A stretch of DNA of 64,000 bases, taken from contig CM075770.1 in assembly GCA_037974665.1 (NCBI GenBank), forward strand, positions 23,981,501-24,045,500, given 5' to 3'. Position 1 is the first letter of the stretch; each line of letters opens with the position of its first letter. The notes below the pieces were generated by a model. It worked only from the letters and a program-made list of their open reading frames with translations, was not told where the DNA came from and ran no database searches. This document shows, one piece after another, positions 11,594-23,853 of this stretch. Origin of the DNA: Ehretia macrophylla (taxonomy: Eukaryota > Streptophyta > Magnoliopsida > Boraginales > Ehretiaceae). The position numbers and the translations under genes are program-made.

Positions 11594-13647
11594 GTTGTCA
11601 GCCGAGGTATTCTCAGAATGTGGGTAATGGTCTTAGCATGAAAGTATGTATGAAAAGAAAGGAAAGTGAAAAAAATGTGTTAACATGATTAAGTGATAAA
11701 TGATTATATGATTAAAGTACTTATGTGATTATGTGAACAATTTGTTTATGTGTTTTATATGAGCTTGTTGTTTAGGTGTTAATAATTGTTTATAATCTGT
11801 TTACGTGCTATAACTGTGCTAACTCTTTGATTAGTAGAATGGCCGGTCGACTGAGAACCAGAGGTAGGCCTGAGATGACTGATGAGACTCCGGGTAACGC
11901 GGCACCAGGTCGTGGTGGGGGTGATGACTGATTAGGGGCAGCTATGGAAAGGATTGCAGAGTTAGTGGCTAGTCAGGCACAGTTATTAGCAGGGCAGGCT
12001 GCCCAGAATCAGGCTATGCAGGCTCAGCTATTGAATATTCAGGGTGGTAACCACAGGCGTGGTACCCTGAAGGAGTTTTTAGGATATCATCCACCGAGAT
12101 TTCAGGGGGAGCCGGATGATAGGAAGGCGGAGGCATGGATTAGCAAGTTGGAGAATATTTTTGATCCACTTGGCTATACTGATGAGCAAAAAGTCTCTTT
12201 TGCCGTGTACTTGTTAGATGACGAGGTAGAGGAGTGGTGGCGCACAGTAAGGAATAGCTGGGCGGCACAGGGTATTCCTTATATTTGGGGTACCTTTCTG
12301 ATGGCTTTATGGGCAAAGTATATCCCGAGAATTGCGAGGGAACGGAGAGAGGCAGAGTTTCTAGCCTTGGTCCAGGGAGATACTACAGTGGCTCAATATG
12401 AGGCCACATTTACTAGATTGTCCCGGTATGCATCGGAGTATGTGGCAGACGAGGAGCGGAGGACTCGCAGATTTATGTTGGGGTTGAGATCCGAGATTCA
12501 GGATGTGATGGCACTGAATTGGTATGATATTTTCACTGAGGCTTTTGAGGCAACTTCCAGACTAGAGAAGAGAAAGGGGGATCAGCTTGTTTCTAGTCAG
12601 CCCAGTAAGAGGCCGTATCAACCGCAGTATTAGCAGGGCACGTATAGGCCTCCTGTACAGCAGGTTGGGTTCAGGCCACCAGCACAGCAGGGTTCTTTTA
12701 GGCCACAGGGTCAGCAGAGTTACTATCGGCCTCAGTTTCAGCAGGGGCCATATCAGGTTCAAACTCAGTATAGGCCAGCCCAGTCACAGGGTCAGTACAG
12801 GCCTAGTATGGTGAGACCTCAGCAGCAGGCTATTTCAGCTGTTTCTACAGCTTCTGGTTCTTCTAGGGGCGGTGTTAGTACCACATCATCGCAGTGTAAT
12901 TACTGCAAGTGCCTAGGGCACGTGGAGTCTGACTATAGGGTAAAGGCAGGGACATGTTTGGGTTGTGGTAGCAGCCAGCATAGGGTGAAGGATTGCCCTA
13001 GATATTCGAGGGCTGAGGGTCGGGTAGCGACTCAGGGTTATCAGGGCCGACCTGCGGCCAGTGTACCTCAGCAGCAGCAGCGGGTTCAGGCTCGGGCCTA
13101 CGCAGTTGACTTAGAGGAGATGCCTGAGGAGACTGCAGTTGTGGAAGGTAACTTCCTTATACTTGATCAACTTGTTAAAGTGTTGATTGATTCTGGTGCT
13201 ACGCATTCTTTCATTACTCCTGCTTGTGTGCAACGTGTTAATTTGCAACCTGAAAGATTGCCTTATGTGGTTGAGATTAGTACCTCTTTGACTGATAAGT
13301 ATGTTACTGGCTTAGTATGTAAGGATTGTATAATACATGTTAAGGGGCATAATTTTCCTTCGGACCTTATTTTATTTCCTATCCGGGGGTATGATGTTAT
13401 CTTGGGTATGGATTGGCTTTCTAAGTATGATGCCCAGTTGAACTATAGAACCAAGGTAGTACAATTTCGTTTGCCAGATCAGCCAGTAGTTGAGGTAGTA
13501 GGGAACCGGGGTGCAAAGACGAGTTTTGTTATCTCAGCAACTAAAGCCGTTAAGTTGGTGAGTAAGGGGTGTTCGGGTTATCTGGCTTATCTGATCAACA
13601 AGCCATCTGATAAGCTACAGCTAGAGGAAGTCCCTATTATTCGGGAA
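11594..13647 (+). mobile_element. Truncated Ty3/gypsy internal fragment at the 5S inversion point
   Basis: An isolated internal piece of a Ty3/gypsy element on the + strand: about 245 bp of leader, then gag and protease. It stops just where reverse transcriptase would begin. No LTR, primer-binding site or polypurine tract is present on either side. 5S spacer in + orientation abuts its left end, and 5S spacer in - orientation abuts its right end. Its gag and protease differ from those of the 19760-41467 element, so it is a different though related element. Confidence 0.92.
11839..13647 (+). pseudogene. Ty3/gypsy gag-protease, truncated and interrupted
   Basis: The likely start is ATG at 11839 (MAGRLRTRGRPEM). 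A TGA at 11929 ends this frame after 30 codons, and the same frame resumes at 11944. The retroviral-type gag capsid region follows (residues about 55-210, with VEEWWRTVRNSW and RRTRRFMLGLRSEIQ). A TAG at 12631 (CAG to TAG) interrupts the Q-rich linker. Two zinc knuckles follow. The first ends in Tyr instead of Cys (CNYC...H...DY); the second (CLGC...H...DC) is complete. The aspartic protease has the active-site motif [12 protein letters not shown] near 13190 and ILGMDW near 13405. Coding is lost after PIIRE at about 13647, where 5S spacer begins. In the family this polyprotein forms the particle and matures it. Here it is a relic. Confidence 0.9.
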
Positions 13648-13757
13648 TCTACGTGAAGCGAAGTTGTCTTACCCAAGGTTCCGTGGGATTCGGTAATAGA
13701 AATGTGGTGGATAAAGAATCTTGGCAACCCTAATCGGGGCAAAAAAAATTGAAAAGG

Positions 13758-13876
13758 GGGGTACAACACGGGGACTTCCCAGGGGGTCACCCATCCTAGT
13801 ACTACTCTCGCCCAAGCACTCTTTACTTCGGAGTTCTGATGGGATACGCTTTATTAGTTCTGGTATGATCGCACCC
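13758..13876 (-). rRNA. 5S: 5S rRNA gene copy M1
   Basis: About 9 differences, including T53A and C57A in box A and a cluster at positions 25-31. Monomer 1 of the tetramer, with M5 and M9. Confidence 0.92.
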
Positions 13877-14439
13877 GTCATGTTGTGGGCACAAATCCTT
13901 TATGTGTTGACGGTTCACAGTCCCAACCCAGAGAGATGGCCCATTCAAAAGGCCCAATGGGCTAAACGACATCCCATCCTCTTCAACAACGCATCATCCT
14001 CGTAAGACGTGATATCGACGCGTGGTATGGCCCTGTAATATCCCACGAGTTAGGTTGTCTTCCTTTTAACAGCTCACGACGTACGATCCGGGATGAAAAA
14101 ATAGGGCAAAAGAAGAAAAGTGGCCTGAAACTGATGAAAACATTTGATTTTGGGCTCCAAAAACAAGCGCAGCTGAGCAGGGTTGCTGCCCCCGTCGTAC
14201 AGCTCTCGGAGAGCTTTACAACGGTATGCTGTGCGTTGCGTAACTCCTTGCGAATTAAAAGTTGTGGGCACCGAAGCAACGGAGACCTGGTCACAAGTCC
14301 CACGCCCTCGGTTTGCGGACCTATCCTCTATGTGAAGCGAAGTTGTCTTGCCCAAGGTGCCGTTGGATTCGGTAATAGAAATGTGGTGGATAAAGTATCT
14401 TGGCAACCCTAACTAGGGCAAAAAAAATTTTGAAAATGA

Positions 14440-14558
14440 GGGGTGCAACATGAAGACTTCCCAAGGGGTCACCCATCCTAATACTACTCTCGCCCAAGCA
14501 CGCTTAACTTCGATGTTCTTATGGGATCCGGTGCATTAGTGCTGGTATGATCGCACCC
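14440..14558 (-). rRNA. 5S: 5S rRNA gene copy M2
   Basis: About 7 differences (C39A, T45A, C46T, C78T, C95T, C105T, G108A). The last two are shared with M6. Confidence 0.93.
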
Positions 14559-15118
14559 ATCATGTTGTGGGTACAAATCCTTTATGTGTTGATGGTTCAC
14601 AGTCTCAGCCCAGAGAGATGGCCCATTCAAAAGACCCAAAGGGTTTAACGACAACCCATCCCTTCAACAACGCAGCATCCTCACAAGACGTGATATCGAC
14701 GCGTTGTAGGGCCCTCTATGGTCCCACGAGTTAGGTTGTCATCCTTTTAACAGCTCACGACGTATGATCCGGGATGGAAAAACAGAGCAAAAGGAGAAAA
14801 GTGGGCCAAAACTGATGAAAATGTTAGATTTTGGGCTCCATAAACAAGTGTAGCCGAGCACGCTTGCTACCCTTATCGTAGAGCTCTCGGAGAGCTTTCC
14901 AACGGTATGCTGTACGCCATATAAATCCTTACAAATGAAAAGTTATGGGCACCAGAGCGACGAAGACCTGGTCACAAGCCCTACGCCCTCAGTTTGTGGG
15001 CCCAGCCTCTACGTGAAGTGAAGTTGTCTTGCCCAAGGTGCCGTGGGATTCGGTAATAGAAATATGGTGGATAAAGTATCTTGGCAACCCTAACCGGGGC
15101 AAAAAAAATTGAAAAGGG

Positions 15119-15236
15119 GGGGTGCAACACGAGGACTTCCCAAGGGGTCACCCATCCTAGTCTACTCTCGCCCAAGCACGCTTAACTTCGGAGTTTTCAT
15201 GGGATCCGGTGCATTAGTGCTGGTATGATCACACCC
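15119..15236 (-). rRNA. 5S: 5S rRNA gene copy M3
   Basis: One base is missing between the intermediate element and box C (AGTAGACT), plus C6T, C95T and two changes near position 40. The C95T marker is shared with M7. Confidence 0.92.
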
Positions 15237-15797
15237 GTCATGTTGATGGCACAATTCCTTTATGTGTTGACGGTTCACAGTCTCAGCCCAGAGAAATGGC
15301 CCATTCAAAAGGCCCAATGGGCTTAACGACAACCCATCCGCTTTTCAACAACGCATCATCCTCGCTAGACGTGATATGTACGCGTTGTAGGGCCCTCTAA
15401 TGTCCTGTGAGTTAGGTTGTCGTCGTTTTAAGAGCTCACGACGTACGATTCGGGATGAAAAAACAGAGCGAAAGAAGAAAAGTATCCCGAAACTGATGAA
15501 AACGTTCGATTTTGGGCTCCAAAAACGAGCGTAGCCAAGCAAGCTAACTGACCTCATCGTAAAGCACTCGGAGAGCTTTTCAACAGTATGTTGTGCACCA
15601 CGTAACTCCTTACGGATCAAAAGTAATGGGCACCGGAGCGACGGAGACCTGGTCACAAGCCCTACGCCCTTGGTTTGCAGGCCCAGCCTTTAAGTGAAGC
15701 GAAGTTGTTTTGCCCAAGACGCCGTGGGATTCGATAATAGAAATGTGGTGGATAAAGAATCTTGGCAACCCTAACCGGGGCAAAAAAAATTGAAAAG

Positions 15798-15917
15798 GGG
15801 GCTGCAACACGAGGACTTCCCAGGGGTTCACCCATCCTAGTACTACTTTTGCCCAAGCACACTTAACTTCGGAGTTCTGATAGGATCTGGTGCATTAGTG
15901 CTGGTACGATCGCACCC
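15798..15917 (-). rRNA. 5S: 5S rRNA gene copy M4
   Basis: About 8 differences with one extra base near the 3' end (GCAGCCCC). The box C change GTGAACCCC is shared with M8. Confidence 0.92.
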
Positions 15918-16477
15918 ATAATGTTGAGTGCACAATTCCTTTATGTGTTGACGGTTTGCTATCCTAGCCCAAAGAGATGGCCTATTCAAAAGGCCCAATG
16001 GGCTTAACGACAACCCATCTGCTTCAACAATGCAGCATCCTCGCAAGACGTGATATCGACGCGTTGTAGGGCCCTCTAATGTCCCACGAGTTAGGTTGTC
16101 TTCCTTTTAACAGCTCACAACGTACGAGCCGGGTCAGAAAATTAGAGCAAGAAATGGAAAGTGGCCCGAAACTGATGTAAACGTTCGATTTTGGGCTCCA
16201 AAAATGAGCGCAACTGAGCAGACTTCCCGTCCCCCTCGTAGAGCTCTCGGAGAACTTTACAACGGTATGCTGTCTGTCGCGTAACTCCTTATGGATCAAA
16301 AGTTATGGGCACCGGAGCGACGGAGACCTGGTCACAAGCCCTACGCCCTCGGTTTGCCGACCTAGCCTCTACATGAAGCGAAGTTGTCTTACCCAAGGTG
16401 CCGTGGGATTCGGTAATAGAAATGTAGTGGATAAAGAATCTTGGCAACCCTAACAGGGGCTAAAAAAATTGAAAAGG

Positions 16478-16596
16478 GGGGTACAACACGGGGACTTCCC
16501 AGGGTGTTACCCATCTTAGTACTACTCTCGCCCAAGCACACTTAACTTCAGAGTTCTGATGGGATCCGGTTTATTAGTTCTGGTATGATTGCACCC
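16478..16596 (-). rRNA. 5S: 5S rRNA gene copy M5
   Basis: About 11 differences. It carries the M1 markers (C114T, T106C, AATAA at 22-26), with further changes in box C. Confidence 0.92.
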
Positions 16597-17157
16597 GTCA
16601 TGTTGTGGGCACAAATCCGTTATGTGTTGACGGTTCACAATCCCAGCCCAGAGAGATGGCCCATTCAAAAGGCCCAATGGGCTTAACGACATCCCATTCT
16701 CTTCAACAACGCATCATCCTTGTAAGACGTGATATCGATGAGTGGTATGGCCCTGTAATATCCCGCGAGTTCGGTTGTTTTCCTTTCAACAGCTCACGAC
16801 GTACGATCCAGGATGAAAAAATAGAGCAAAAGAAGAAAAGTGACTTGAAATTGATGAAAACGTTCAACTTTGGGCTCCGAAAATAGGCGCAGCCGAGCAT
16901 GGTTGCTTCCCCCGTCGTAGAGCTCTTGGAGAGCTTTCCAACGGTATGTTGTGCATAGTGTAACTCCTTACGAATTAAAAGTTATGGGCACTGAAGTGAC
17001 GGAGACTTGGTCACAAGCCCCACGCCCTCGGTTTGCGGACCCAACCTCTACGTGAAGCGAAGTTGTCTTGCCCAAGGTACCGTGGGATTCAGTAATAGAA
17101 ATGTGGTGGATAAAATATCTTGGCAACCCTAACTAGGGCAAAAAAAATTGAAAATGG

Positions 17158-17276
17158 GGGGTGCAACATGAAGACTTCCCAGGGGGTCACCCATCCTAGT
17201 ACTACTCTCGCCCAAGCACGCTTAACTTCGGAGTTCTGATGGGATCCGGTGTATTAGTGCTAGTATGATCGCACCC
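17158..17276 (-). rRNA. 5S: 5S rRNA gene copy M6
   Basis: Only about 4 differences (C15T, G25A, C105T, G108A), all outside boxes A and C. It is the best-preserved copy of the left - block. Confidence 0.94.
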
Positions 17277-17836
17277 GTCATGTTGTGAGCACAAATCCTT
17301 TATGTGTTGACGGTTCACAGTCCCAGCCCAGAGAGATAGCCTAATCAAAAGGCCCAAAGGGTTTAACGACAACCCATCCCCTTCAACAACACAGCATTCT
17401 CACAAGACGTGATATCGACGCGTTGTAGGGCACTCTATTGTCCCGCGAGTTAGGTTGTCATCCTTTTAACAACTCACGACGTACGATCCGGGATGGAAAA
17501 ACAGAGCTAAAGGAGAAAAGTGGGCCGAAACTGATGAAAACGTTCGATTTTGGGCTCCAAAAATGGGTGCAGCCGAGCACGCTTGCTGCCCTTGTCGTAG
17601 AGCTCTCGGAGTGCTTTCCAACGGTATGCTGTGCACCGCCTAAATCCTTACGAATGAAAAGTTATGGGCACTAGAGCGACGAAGACCTGGTCACAAGCCC
17701 TACGCCCTCGGTTTGCGGGCCCAGCCTCTACGTGAAGTGAAGTTGTCTTGCCCAAGGTGCCATGGGATTCGGTAATAGAAATATGGTGCATAAAGTATCT
17801 TGGCAACCCTAACCGGGGCAAAAAAAATTGAAAAGG

Positions 17837-17955
17837 GAAGTGCAACACGAGGACTTCCCAAGGGGTCACCCATCCTAGTACTACTTTTGACCAAGCACGC
17901 TTAACTTCGGAGTTCTGATGGGATCTGGTGCATTAGTGCTAGTATGATCGCACCC
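17837..17955 (-). rRNA. 5S: 5S rRNA gene copy M7
   Basis: About 8 differences. The intermediate element is changed and the 3' terminal CCCC reads CTTC, weakening the closing helix. Confidence 0.92.
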
Positions 17956-18517
17956 GTCATGTTGAGGGCACAATTCCTTTATGTGTTGACGGTTCACAGT
18001 CTCAACCCAAAGAGATGGCCCATTCAAAAGGCCCAATGGGCTTAACGACAACCCATCCGCTTTTCAACAACACAGCATCCTCGCAAGACGTGATATCTAC
18101 GCATTGTAAGGCCCTCTAATATCCTTTGAGTTAGGTTGTCATCCTTTTAACAGCTCACGACGTATGATTCAGGACAGAAAAACAGAGCAAAAGAAGAAAA
18201 CTATCCCGAAACTGATGAAAATGTTCGATTTTGGGCTCCAAAAACAAGCGCAGCCAAGCAGGCTAACTGACCTCGTCGTAAAGCACTCGAAGAGCTTTTC
18301 AACAGTATGTTGTGCACCGCGTAACTCCTTACGGATCAAAAGTAATGGGCACCGGAGCGACGGAGACCTGGTCACAAGCCCTACGCCCTTGGTTTGCAGG
18401 CCCAGCCTTGATGTGAAGCGAAGTTGTCTTGTCCAAGGTGCCATGGGATTCGGTAATAGAAATGTGGTGGATAAAGAATCTTGGCAATCCTAACCGAGGC
18501 AAAAAAAACTCAAAAGG

Positions 18518-18636
18518 GGGGTGCAACACGAGGACTTCCCAGGGGTTCACCCATCCTAGTACTACTCTTGCCCAAGCACGCTTAACTTCGGAGTTCTGAT
18601 AGGATCCGGTGCATTAGTGCTAGTATGATCGTACCT
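18518..18636 (-). rRNA. 5S: 5S rRNA gene copy M8
   Basis: About 6 differences. The 5' end reads AGGTAC instead of GGGTGC. Shares the box C change with M4. Confidence 0.92.
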
Positions 18637-19197
18637 GTCATGTTGAGGGCACAATTCCTTTATGTGTTGACAGTTCGCAGTCCCAGCCCAGATAGATGGC
18701 CTATTCAAAAGGCCCAATGGGCTTAACGACAACCCATCCGCTTCAACAACGCAGCATCCTCGCAAGACGTGATATCGACGCATTGTACGGCCCTCTAATG
18801 TCCCGCGAGTTAGGTTGTCTTCCTTTTAACAGCTCACGACGTACGAGCCAGGTCGGAAAAACAGAGCAAAAGAAGGAAAGTGGCCCGAAACTGATGGAAA
18901 CGTTCAATTTTGGGCTCCAAAAACGTGCGCAGCTGAGCAAACTTGCTGCCCCCCTCATAGAACTCTCGGAGAACTTTCCAATGGTATGCTGTGCGGCGCG
19001 TAACTCCTTATGGATCAAAAGTTATGGGCACCGGAGCGACGGAGACCTGGTCACAAGCCCTACGCCCTCGGTTTGTGGGCCCAGCCTCTACGTGAAGCAA
19101 AGTTGTGTTACCCAAGGTGCCGTGGGATTCGGTAATAGAAATGTGGTCGATAAAGAACCTTGGCAACCCTAACCGGGGCAAAAAAAAATTGAAAAAG

Positions 19198-19316
19198 GGG
19201 GTACAACACGGGGACTTCCCAGGGGGTCACCCATCCTAGTACTACTTTCGCCCAAGCACGCTTAACTTCGGTGTTCTGATGGGATCCGGTTTATTAGTGC
19301 TTGTATGATTGCACCC
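19198..19316 (-). rRNA. 5S: 5S rRNA gene copy M9
   Basis: About 8 differences, including the M1/M5 markers, so it opens a third tetramer. Its upstream spacer is cut 443 bp from the gene by the retrotransposon composite. Confidence 0.92.
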
Positions 19317-20970
19317 GTCATGTTGTGGGCACAAATCCTTTATGTGTTGACGGTTCACAATCCCAGCCCAAAGAGATGACCCATTCAAAAGACCCAATGG
19401 GCTTAACGACAATCTATCCTCTTCAACAACGCAGCATCCTCATAAGACGTGATATCGACGCGTGGTAGGGACCTTAAATATCCCGCGAGTTAGGTTGTCT
19501 TCCTCTTTACAGCTCACGACGTACGATCCGGGACAAAAACAATAGAGCAAAAGAAGAAAAGTAGCATGAAACTAATGAAAACGTCGGATTTTGGGCTCCG
19601 AAAATAGGCGTAGCCAAGCAGGCTTGCTGCCCCCATCGTAGAGCTCTCGGAGAGCTTTCCAATGGTATGTTGTGCGTCGCGTAACTCCTTACGGATTAAA
19701 AGTTATGGGCACCGGAGCGACGGAGACCTGGTCACAAGCCCCACGCCATCGGTTTGCGGTGTCACGCCCCAACCCGACCTATAGAGGTTAGACTAGGGAG
19801 TGATCTAAACATTCAAGTCATTTCACGTACTTAATCATTTTTTGAAGGTTTAACACTTAATGTTTAGCCTAAACTCCACAAATTCTTCAGAAAACCGGCA
19901 GCATAACGGCTGTAATTGGGCTATTTAGTTTGATCTAATTTTCTAAAGGCCTCAAAACTTTCAATCTCAAATTCATTTCCATCTAAGATTACTATTTATC
20001 ATCAATTGAAACGCCTTCTAGTTATCTCGAAGTCGTTTGATTAACAACCTACCATGATAACTCTGTTTCGTTTGTTTGTTAACTCTTGTTACAAAAGTAC
20101 CTGTTGATCTTAGCCTACCAATGAATACCTATTTAAGATTGGATAGATTCATTTACTTAATCCTTTACCTGATACTTCATAAGCCTGTGATAGATACTAG
20201 CCAGTAGCGATAGTAAAAACGACCATAAGAGTGTCTATCTAGTTATGATCAGTACAACCCAAAATTAGACCCCAAATTACAACAGGGGTCATTTACAATA
20301 CAACAACAAGCAACACAAGAAATAGTCTTCAAGCAACATATCGTTCCCAAAATGGCCATAGTCAAGTAAGGCACGTAGGGCAAGCAATCATTCCAAGGAG
20401 TCATCAATAGGCACGTTATCCTCGATTACCTGTTCCTGGTCTTCTTCACCTGAGATGATAAAAGAGGGCGAGTCCTTATGAACTCAGTGAGGGGGAACGA
20501 GAAATAAGTTTTGAAACTCTTTTTCCGGTTCAGCTTATGAAAACCCTTTTTGCAAGCATGACATATATCACAAGTAAGTTCATAATGTAATATAAAAGTA
20601 AAAGAACACAATTACCCGTCTTTCCTCCCCGAGGTCCCCTAGGAACCAAGCAAGGGTACTTATACACATAGTGAAAAGGATACGGCGAGCTTTTGCTCTC
20701 AGTTCATTTCCAGTATCAGTTATTGCGGTCGACTTCAAATCTTCCACTTATCATGCCAAATGGGTGTACTTCGGATGTACCCCGAAATCCTACGACCCAA
20801 CTCTCCGAGAAAGTCTAGCCCCCAAGCAAGAGAGTGAATTGGACAATGGTAGTCACAATTGCACCGGCAAGCCCGATGGCGTCCGGTATGCGTGAAACGC
20901 TACCACGCCAGAATGAAAGGTTGCAACGTTGTATGCAATGCACATTTATGACATTTAATATATCACATTA

Positions 20971-20996
20971 GGAGGACAACAAAGTAGGTTGGCTCC
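20971..20996 (-). other. Conserved LTR stem-loop, 3' LTR unit 1
   Basis: Same stem-loop with GGAGCCAAC as the first arm, giving one C-C mismatch. Confidence 0.65.
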
Positions 20997-21452
20997 GAAC
21001 AGTCATAAGATTGCACATTGACAAGTAAACACGCGAGGCACGATATGACAGGTAATTTCACTTGTAAAGCACATGGAGTTATATGAATATTAGTCGGGCA
21101 GCCATGTAACGCATGTAAATCAAGTCATATAACTCATTTCAAAGTTCACGTAATCAAATAATAAGGTCATACAACATGTAACGACGTTTACGTGGGATCG
21201 GGTACAAGAAAGGTCTACTTGTCAAAATGTAATCATGCCAAATGGGTGTACTCCGGATGTACCCCGAAATCCTACGACCCAACTCTCCGAGAAAGTCTAG
21301 CCCCCAAGCAAGAGAGTGAATTGGACAATGGTAGTCACAATTGCACCGGCAAGCCCGATGGCGTCCGGTATGCGTGAAACGCTACCACGCCAGAATGAAA
21401 GGTTGCAACGTTGTATGCAATGCACATTTATGACATTTAATATATCACATTA

Positions 21453-21478
21453 GGAGGACAACAAAGTAGGTTGGCTCC
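21453..21478 (-). other. Conserved LTR stem-loop, 3' LTR unit 2
   Basis: Second copy created by the 482-bp duplication, identical in the arms and loop to unit 1. Confidence 0.65.
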
Positions 21479-23812
21479 GAGCAGTCAAAAGATTGCACAT
21501 TGACAAGTAAACACGCGAGGCACGATATGACAGGTAATTTCACTTGTAAAGCACATGGAGTTATATGAATATTAGTCGGGCAGCCATGTAACGCATGTAA
21601 ATCAAGTCATATAACTCATTTCAAAGTTCACGTAATCAAATAATAAGGTCATACAACATGCAATGACGTTTACGTGGGATCGGGTACAAGAAAGGTCTAC
21701 TTGTCAAAATGTAATCATCGGAATCACATTTAGGGCTATAAGGGAAACTACAGGTAGCCTACTAATCACATAATTAAACACGATATCCATAGGATCAACA
21801 CTTAGCGAGTTTTCCTAGTCATTAGGGTTTCAATTCATGCTCACCTGTGCGCTTAAGCCCTAAGTTGTCACGTAAATAAACTCAAGCCACACATCTATTA
21901 ATTAAAACACCCTCAAGCATTCAAAACAGTCCACACAACATCCAAGTGCCCCAATCCCAAGCATTTAATACAATAAGAGAAGTTACAAAAATTTTCAAAG
22001 CATATCACTAGATGAAAACCTCACTGCATTGGTCTGTTTTCTCACAATCATTGAGACAAGCAAACAATCTCCAATTCCAGTGAACAAAATGTCAAATTAA
22101 ATCTCAAGGAGTGAACTAAATCCAGAAACAAACCTCGCATCATTTGGAGTTCGGATTCAAGAGTTATAGCCATAACCTAGAGACTACGCAAAACTGTCCA
22201 GATTTGCACATATTTCAATACTTGTCATTTTTTAGGACATTAGGATTAGATTTAGCCTTAGTATATTTCTGATAAAAATGTCCAGAACTGAAAAATATAG
22301 CGGCATACCAAATTTCATACATTTTGGATATTATTTACTAAGTCAAAACTGGTTTGTTCCACAAGGACAGCGAACTGCCAAAAACCTGCTTCATTTTCCA
22401 GATTTTCCAGATTTAGACACCTTTTGATGTTTTTCCATTTTGGAGACTTTAGAGTCAAAATTGGCTTTGGCCTATTTCTATAAAAAATTCTCAGAACTGG
22501 CAAAAATAGTTACCTACCAATTTTCATGCGTTTTCAACACCATTTACCTGGTCAAATCCACTTCACTCCAACAAGTCAGAAGGCTGTCACTTACACGATT
22601 TCGCCTATCTTCACATTCTAGCCAAATATCTTGCCATGCATGTTCACAAAAGCTCATGTACACACATATATCACAGGTCCGAGTGTAAAAATGGACATTT
22701 AAAGGCATGCATGTGGTTTTTGAAAGATTTTCAAAAGAGTTTTAGCCCTCACCTTAGCAAGACAACAATGAAGATGCACAAAACTCTTGATGATGCACAA
22801 GGTCGTCCTTTTTCCTTGCTTAGCCGAGAGACAACTTGAGATTCTCTAATTCCTAGCTTAGTTACCAAGTCCTTAGTATGTGCATGTGGTTAGAACCAAA
22901 AGGAAATGAAGTAGAAGCTATCAAACATACCTATGCCGAATGAAGGTTCTAAGAGCTTGTATGTATGTTTCTTTGCTCCTAGCTTTGCTTGGTCGAGCTC
23001 CTAAGTAGCTTGAATGCCTTGATGAACCTTAGGATGATGAACTTAAGCCATGGAGAGTGAAATAGCAGTCAAGGCCGAGAGAGAGATAGAAGAAATGAGA
23101 AAGTGAATGAGAGAAAGAGAAAATGTGAGAAAGAAATGGAAGCTTTGAAGTGTTTGATGCATGTGTCGGCCTAGGGCCTTGAAAATTCTGATTTTTGTGT
23201 CTTCAAGAGCATGTTTTTGAATTGTCTAGCATGGGCAATTGAGTGTGTCGAGATTGGGGTGCATTGGGTAGGGTTTTGAGTCATTTTTTTATGCTTTGTA
23301 TCATAACTTGCCTAAGTATGAATTTTGAAATTGCAAAGCTTGTTCAAATGCTCCATGTGGTCGGCCAAGGCTTGCAAAATTCTGAATTTTTTGTCTTGTT
23401 TGAGCATTATTTAATTGAGTGCTTGGGATATGCAAAAGAATAAAGAATAAAGAATAAGAATGTCTAGCTTTTTGTGAGATTTCGTCTTCTAGTGAGTTGA
23501 ATTAGCATTTTAATATTACTTAGTGGAGTTTGTAGGCTTAATTAATGATCTAGTGCTTCGTGTAAGATGCTTTCTTGATTAGCGTGTGGGCACGCTTTCC
23601 TAGGTTTAGGGCAAGCACTACGAGGTAAGACACGAACTACGAGATGAATGCATGTTTTTCAAGTAAATGCACGCAACCCTAAATGTATGCACATAATTCA
23701 ATGCAAGGCACACAAAATGAAACACGACTCTTAAACCTAGGTCAAGGCACGCAAATCTAGGTTAGGGCACACGAAATGAGGTATCGCACGCAAATCGAGG
23801 TCAGGCCTCACA

Positions 23813-23830
23813 TCCTCCCCCTCCTTAAAA
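23813..23830 (-). other. Polypurine tract of the chromovirus-like element
   Basis: On the - strand reads TTTTAAGGAGGGGGAGGA directly before the LTR start TGTGAGGC. It is the expected primer site for plus-strand DNA synthesis. Confidence 0.88.
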
Positions 23831-23853
23831 GAATTTCGTCCCAAAATTCAATA

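Larger units (their letters stand above)
13758..19316 (-). repeat. Tetrameric higher-order 5S repeat (two copies plus one monomer)
   Basis: Copies four units apart share private variants. M1, M5 and M9 share GTACAACACGGGG and TTTATTAG, read on the + strand. M2/M6 share CAACATGAAGAC, M3/M7 share CCCAAGGGGTCAC, and M4/M8 share CAGGGGTTCACC. Steps M1-M5 and M5-M9 are both 2720 bp. Spacer variants such as GTGGTATGGCCCTGTAATA follow the same rhythm. Confidence 0.88.
13648..19759 (-). repeat. 5S rDNA tandem block, - strand, left part (9 genes)
   Basis: Units of 679-682 bp run on the - strand from the retroelement junction (CTACGTGAAGCG) to 19759 (GGTTTGCGG), where an LTR starts at TGTCACGCC. Spacers are the reverse complement of those in the + block and hold no other visible gene. 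Confidence 0.97.
20754..21717. repeat. 482-bp tandem duplication inside the 3' LTR
   Basis: The segment beginning CATGCCAAATGGGTGTACT at 20752 recurs at 21234, and GTAATCAT at 21229 recurs at 21711, both with an offset of 482 bp. The two copies are near-identical and include the conserved LTR stem-loop. The other LTR copies (1-2772 and the 5' LTR) have it once. Confidence 0.93.
19760..23812 (-). mobile_element. 3' LTR of the chromovirus-like element
   Basis: Runs from TGTCACGCCCC to GCCTCACA on the + strand; the sense LTR begins TGTGAGGC and ends GGGGCGTGACA. It is 4053 bp long, of which 482 bp is a private duplication. The polypurine tract next to 23812 identifies it as the 3' LTR. No convincing long coding region is inside. 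Confidence 0.93.

Noticed and set aside
12562-12762. Antisense open frame opposite the gag linker
   Set aside because: Shadow frame of the Q-rich and P-rich gag sequence on the + strand.
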